This document shows, one piece after another, positions 61,761-64,000 of a stretch of 64,000 bases of DNA. The stretch lies in contig JBEKDK010000003.1 in NCBI GenBank assembly GCA_050014395.1, positions 1 to 64,000 of the forward strand. Reading direction: 5' to 3'. The position numbers were made by a program, and so were the translations under genes. Under the pieces are notes generated by a model, which worked only from the letters and a program-made list of their open reading frames with translations, had not been told where the DNA came from and searched no databases. The first letter of the stretch is position 1, and every line of letters starts with the position of its first letter. The stretch comes from DASPOJ01 sp050014395 (GTDB lineage Bacteria > Acidobacteriota > Terriglobia > Acidiferrales > UBA7541).

Positions 61761-62305
61761 GGAACGCGCTCCACTAGCATTACGCGCTCTTCGTGATCCA
61801 CCTCGTTCAGCCGCACTTCGATAATTTCCATATCGCCGGTCTGCACGGAGCGCCCGATAAACGCCGCCTCGATCGGCAACTCGCGATGCCCGCGCTCGAT
61901 CAGCACGCACAGCCGCACGCGCTTCGGCCGTCCCAGATCGAATAGGCCGTTCATCGCCGCGCGCACCGTCCGCCCAGTGTAAAGCACGTCGTCCACCAGG
62001 ATCAGATCCTTATCGTCCACGGAGAATGGAATTTCGCTCGATTGCAAAATGGGTTGCGCGCCGATGGTTGAAAGATCGTCGCGATACAGCGTGATGTCCA
62101 GCGTGCCCACCGGCACGTCCACGCCATCGATCGCGCGCATGGCCTTCGCGATTCGCTGCGCCAGCGGAACCCCGCGACGGCGCACACCAATCAGCGCCAA
62201 ATTCGCAGTACCACCGCTGCGCTCGACAATTTCGTGAGCTACCCTCTGGAGGGTGCGGTCAATCTCCGTCGCAGACATCAACTGCGTCTTCTCGACGACC
62301 CGCAT
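61757..62305 (-). CDS. pyrR: Bifunctional pyrimidine operon regulator / uracil phosphoribosyltransferase
   Basis: A 182-residue PRT-fold protein. The PRPP motif is DLILVDDVLYTGRTVRAA. The family regions EIVERSG...LALIGVRRRGVPLAQRIA and VGTLDITLYRDDL are present. In Firmicutes PyrR binds UMP and pyr mRNA to promote attenuation; in other lineages it may work on translation. It heads pyrR-pyrB-pyrC, and its stop overlaps pyrB. A TAGAAT box at 62315-62320 lies nine bases before the ATG, leaving almost no leader for an attenuator. Confidence 0.95.
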   Translation of the reverse strand: MRVVEKTQLMSATEIDRTLQRVAHEIVERSGGTANLALIGVRRRGVPLAQRIAKAMRAIDGVDVPVGTLDITLYRDDLSTIGAQPILQSSEIPFSVDDKDLILVDDVLYTGRTVRAAMNGLFDLGRPKRVRLCVLIERGHRELPIEAAFIGRSVQTGDMEIIEVRLNEVDHEERVMLVERVP

Positions 62306-62314
62306 TGGTCGCGC

Positions 62315-62320
62315 ATTCTA
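62315..62320 (-). promoter_or_regulatory. TAGAAT -10 box of pyrR-pyrB-pyrC (extended TG form)
   Basis: Read on the minus strand, TGATAGAAT ends nine bases before the pyrR ATG. The upstream TG resembles an extended -10. The predicted transcript would start only a few bases before the gene. Confidence 0.45.
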
Positions 62321-62381
62321 TCACACTGCGCGGTAAATCGGACAGTGCCATCGCGCGCGCCAATCCGCGCGCCCTCCGTGC

Positions 62382-62387
62382 TACAAT
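62382..62387 (+). promoter_or_regulatory. TACAAT -10 box of pyrD
   Basis: TACAAT ends seven bases before the GTG at 62395, so a transcript from it would begin at or next to the start codon. It faces the pyrR box about 60 bases away, giving a compact divergent promoter pair. Confidence 0.45.
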
Positions 62388-62394
62388 CCCGCCA

Positions 62395-63330
62395 GTGGCC
62401 TCGCCGAATGCAGTCGATTTAAGCGTAACGGTCGGCGCGTTACGCTTGGCGAACCCGGTCATCGCCGCCAGCGGTACTTTCGCCTACGGCGTCGAATTCG
62501 CCCACCTCGTCGATCTCAATAAACTCGGCGCCATCGTCGTCAAAGGCCTTTCGCTCGAGCCGATGGACGGCGCCCCCGCTCCACGCCTCTGCGAAACGCG
62601 CGGCGGAATGCTCAACGCCGTCGGTCTCCAGAACATCGGCGTGCGCGCTTTCGTCGCCGAAAAATTGCCGGCGCTCCGAGCCTATCGCACGCCGATCATC
62701 GCCAATGTTTTCGGCCATAGCGTCGAAGAGTTCCTCGGCGTGCTGCGCATCCTCGAAGATTCCGAGGGCCTGGCCGCCTACGAATTGAACGTTTCGTGTC
62801 CCAACGTCGAGCGCGGCGGCATCGAGTTCGGCACGGAGGCCACTTTGGTCGCCCAGCTCGTCGAGGCTGCCCGCCAGGTCACCCGCCGGCCGCTCTGGGT
62901 AAAGCTTTCTCCCCTGGTCACGGACATCGCCGCCATCGCCCGCACCGCCGAGCAGGCCGGCGCCGACGCCCTCACCGTCGCCAACACTTTCCCCGCCATG
63001 GCCGTGGACACCCAAACCGGGCTTTCGCGCCTGGGACGGCCAACCGGCGGCCTTTCCGGCCCCGCCATTAAGCCGATCACCCTACGGCAGGTCTATCAGG
63101 TTTGCCGCGCCGTCCGCATCCCAGTCGTGGGACTAGGAGGCATAGAACTAGCCGAAGATGTTCTGGAATATATGGTCGTCGGTGCCACCGCCGTGCAAGT
63201 GGGCACGGCCACGTTTGCGGACCCAAAGGCGTGCGAGCGACTCGTCGAAAGTCTAGCGAAACTTTGTGAATCTCGTAACATACCTAATATCAGCGATATA
63301 CGTGGATCATTTAAAGGCGATTGTGGTTGA
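62395..63330 (+). CDS. pyrD: Dihydroorotate dehydrogenase, class 1 (1B-like catalytic subunit)
   Basis: A 311-residue FMN enzyme oxidising dihydroorotate to orotate. The catalytic Cys is in ELNVSCPNVERGGIEFGT. ANPVIAASGTFAYG opens the barrel; VKLSPLVTDI, ANTFPAMAVD, GGLSGPAIKPITLRQVYQV and VVGLGGI follow. The short N-terminus and the GGIEFG loop fit subclass 1B, which pairs with the PyrK electron-transfer subunit; pyrK is not seen here. The start is GTG at 62395; the frame extends to a TTG at 62305 inside pyrR but without similarity. The last ten residues are unlike the family. Confidence 0.94.
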   Translation: MASPNAVDLSVTVGALRLANPVIAASGTFAYGVEFAHLVDLNKLGAIVVKGLSLEPMDGAPAPRLCETRGGMLNAVGLQNIGVRAFVAEKLPALRAYRTPIIANVFGHSVEEFLGVLRILEDSEGLAAYELNVSCPNVERGGIEFGTEATLVAQLVEAARQVTRRPLWVKLSPLVTDIAAIARTAEQAGADALTVANTFPAMAVDTQTGLSRLGRPTGGLSGPAIKPITLRQVYQVCRAVRIPVVGLGGIELAEDVLEYMVVGATAVQVGTATFADPKACERLVESLAKLCESRNIPNISDIRGSFKGDCG

Positions 63331-63356
63331 ATTTGACCTGGTTTTTTTGGTATAAT
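63327..63356 (+). promoter_or_regulatory. Promoter of the rlpA-like gene
   Basis: TTGAAT at 63327-63332 and TATAAT at 63351-63356 are 18 bases apart. The -35 overlaps the pyrD stop codon. The -10 is 31 bases before the rlpA-like ATG, so this gene can be expressed separately from pyrD. Confidence 0.6.
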
Positions 63357-63387
63357 GCGCCGTGCTTTGTTGCAGAAGAGAGACACT

Positions 63388-63816
63388 ATGCGCCACTTGT
63401 TAAAGATATCCCGGGGGGGGATTCTTTGGGGAGTCCTCATTTTCCTGGCAATCCCTTTAGCCCAAGAGCCAGTTGTCGCCCGGATGACTCCATCCGTGAA
63501 GCCCATCAAAATCTGGACGGGTACCGCGAGCTGGTATGGCCAGGATTTCGAGGGCCGAATCACCGCGAGCGGCGAACCCTATGATATGAATGCAGATACC
63601 GCCGCCGATCCCAGTCTCCCGTTCGGGTCCATCATTCGCATCATCAACACTAAGACCGGCAAGTCCCAACTCGCGCGCATCAATGATCGAGGCCCGTTCG
63701 TCGACGGCCGCGATCTTGACGTCTCCTACCAAGTCGCCCGCAATCTCGGGATCGTAGGCCGGGGCGTCGCGCGCCTGCGAATCGAACTCTTAGAGGTGCC
63801 TCCACGTCACGAATAG
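63388..63816 (+). CDS. RlpA-like double-psi beta-barrel exported protein
   Basis: A 142-residue protein with a signal peptide or anchor (about 1-28) and an RlpA-type double-psi beta barrel. Landmarks are GTASWYGQDFEGRITASGEPYDMNADTAADPSLPFGSIIRI and the catalytic-type NDRGPFVDGRDLDVSYQVARNLGI. RlpA cuts peptidoglycan glycan strands lacking stem peptides (septal lytic transglycosylase). This copy lacks the C-terminal SPOR domain that targets septal glycan. The ATG at 63388 is preferred; 63355 lies in the -10 box. It sits between pyrD and pyrF, an unusual place. Confidence 0.88.
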   Translation: MRHLLKISRGGILWGVLIFLAIPLAQEPVVARMTPSVKPIKIWTGTASWYGQDFEGRITASGEPYDMNADTAADPSLPFGSIIRIINTKTGKSQLARINDRGPFVDGRDLDVSYQVARNLGIVGRGVARLRIELLEVPPRHE

Positions 63817-64000
63817 ACGCTGCCCGCAAGCGCCTGATTCTCGCTCTCGATTTTGACACTCTCGAATCCGCTTTCCCTCTCGCCAAGTTGGTCGCTCCCC
63901 TAGTCGGCATGTTCAAGATAAATACGCACTTATTCACGGCCGCGGGCCTCCCCGCCGTAGAGAAATTGAATCGCCTCGGCCCCGGCATATTCCTCGATCT
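63813..64000 (+). CDS. pyrF: Orotidine-5'-phosphate decarboxylase, N-terminal part (3' end outside window, start unclear)
   Basis: An open frame from about 63813 to the right edge translates to DAARKRLILALDFDTLESA, then KLVAPLVGMFKINTHLFTAAGLPAVEKL and GPGIFLDL. This is the PyrF N-terminus, with the substrate-binding LALD and FK motifs. It decarboxylates OMP to UMP. No ATG, GTG or TTG occurs in this frame for at least 90 bases upstream. The nearest candidate is ATA at 63813-63815, which overlaps the TAG stop of the rlpA-like gene; CTG at 63832 is another. The frame, not the start, is secure. Confidence 0.8.
   Translation, partial: MDAARKRLILALDFDTLESAFPLAKLVAPLVGMFKINTHLFTAAGLPAVEKLNRLGPGIFLD

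Noticed and set aside
1..64000. Possible tRNA or rRNA genes
   Set aside because: I looked through the gaps (for example 5691-6093, 16050-16595, 30207-30384, 52965-53282) for T-loop and anticodon-like patterns and found none. A covariance-model scan would be decisive.
1..64000. CRISPR arrays, insertion sequences or phage genes
   Set aside because: No regularly spaced direct repeats, transposase motifs or phage structural genes were seen. The only recombinase, at 56026-57003, is XerC-like next to topA.

Overview
The window is a gene-dense, high-GC bacterial chromosome segment, most likely from an acidobacterium (class Terriglobia or a relative). That assignment is an inference. It rests on menaquinone made by the futalosine route (mqnA, mqnC), a bacillithiol deacetylase (bshB1), a PEP-CTERM protein, a TonB receptor with an N-terminal carboxypeptidase-regulatory-like domain, a zinc-ribbon Ser/Thr kinase fused to membrane segments, and glycine- or Pro/Lys-rich exported proteins. 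I see no rRNA, tRNA, CRISPR array, insertion sequence or prophage. Many starts are GTG or TTG, and tight four-base overlaps are common.

Layout. 1-4.1 kb (minus): a partial B12-binding radical SAM protein, then cobO-accD-folC. 4.3-7.7 kb (plus): a GT-C type membrane protein, a PEP-CTERM protein followed by a strong terminator, and a CADD-like protein. 7.7-11.3 kb (minus): a compact operon obgE-nadD-rsfS-(sigma-54 activator)-rlmH. 11.4-18.8 kb: exported and small membrane proteins, rplU-rpmA, thiD, glutamate dehydrogenase, a small exported Cys protein, serS and a DUF4260 protein. 18.8-24.6 kb (plus): a vitamin B12 uptake locus. A consensus promoter and a cobalamin riboswitch ending in an intrinsic terminator precede btuF-btuC-btuD. 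A second cobalamin riboswitch, with a hairpin over the ribosome binding site, precedes a BtuB-like receptor. 24.6-26.7 kb: gatB and a peroxiredoxin.

26.8-42.8 kb (minus) is an envelope block. In transcription order it holds a FecR-domain protein, an M16 peptidase pair (one with and one without the zinc motif), an exported TldD/TldE-like pair (again one with and one without the metal motif), a cation diffusion facilitator with three tandem C-terminal domains, two tandem GT-C membrane proteins, and a 1140-residue GH18-deacetylase-GT2 fusion. 43-47.6 kb: a pilin-like protein, a zinc-ribbon coiled-coil protein with an RNase HI-like partner, mqnC/mqnA and a PilZ protein. 47.7-57 kb: a large Ser/Thr kinase, a small membrane protein, dprA, bshB1, topA and xerC. 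57-64 kb: a large low-complexity exported protein and the pyrimidine cluster. In that cluster pyrR-pyrB-pyrC diverge from pyrD, which is followed by an rlpA-like gene and the 5' part of pyrF.

Themes: cobalamin handling (CobO, two riboswitches, BtuFCD/BtuB and probably the B12-binding radical SAM enzyme); envelope proteolysis and exopolysaccharide work in the 27-43 kb block; and de novo pyrimidine synthesis at the right edge. The most unusual points are the two riboswitches with different control logic, the sigma-54 activator inside a ribosome-maturation operon, the paired active/inactive exported peptidases, the triple-C-domain metal transporter, and a pyrF gene with no normal start codon.
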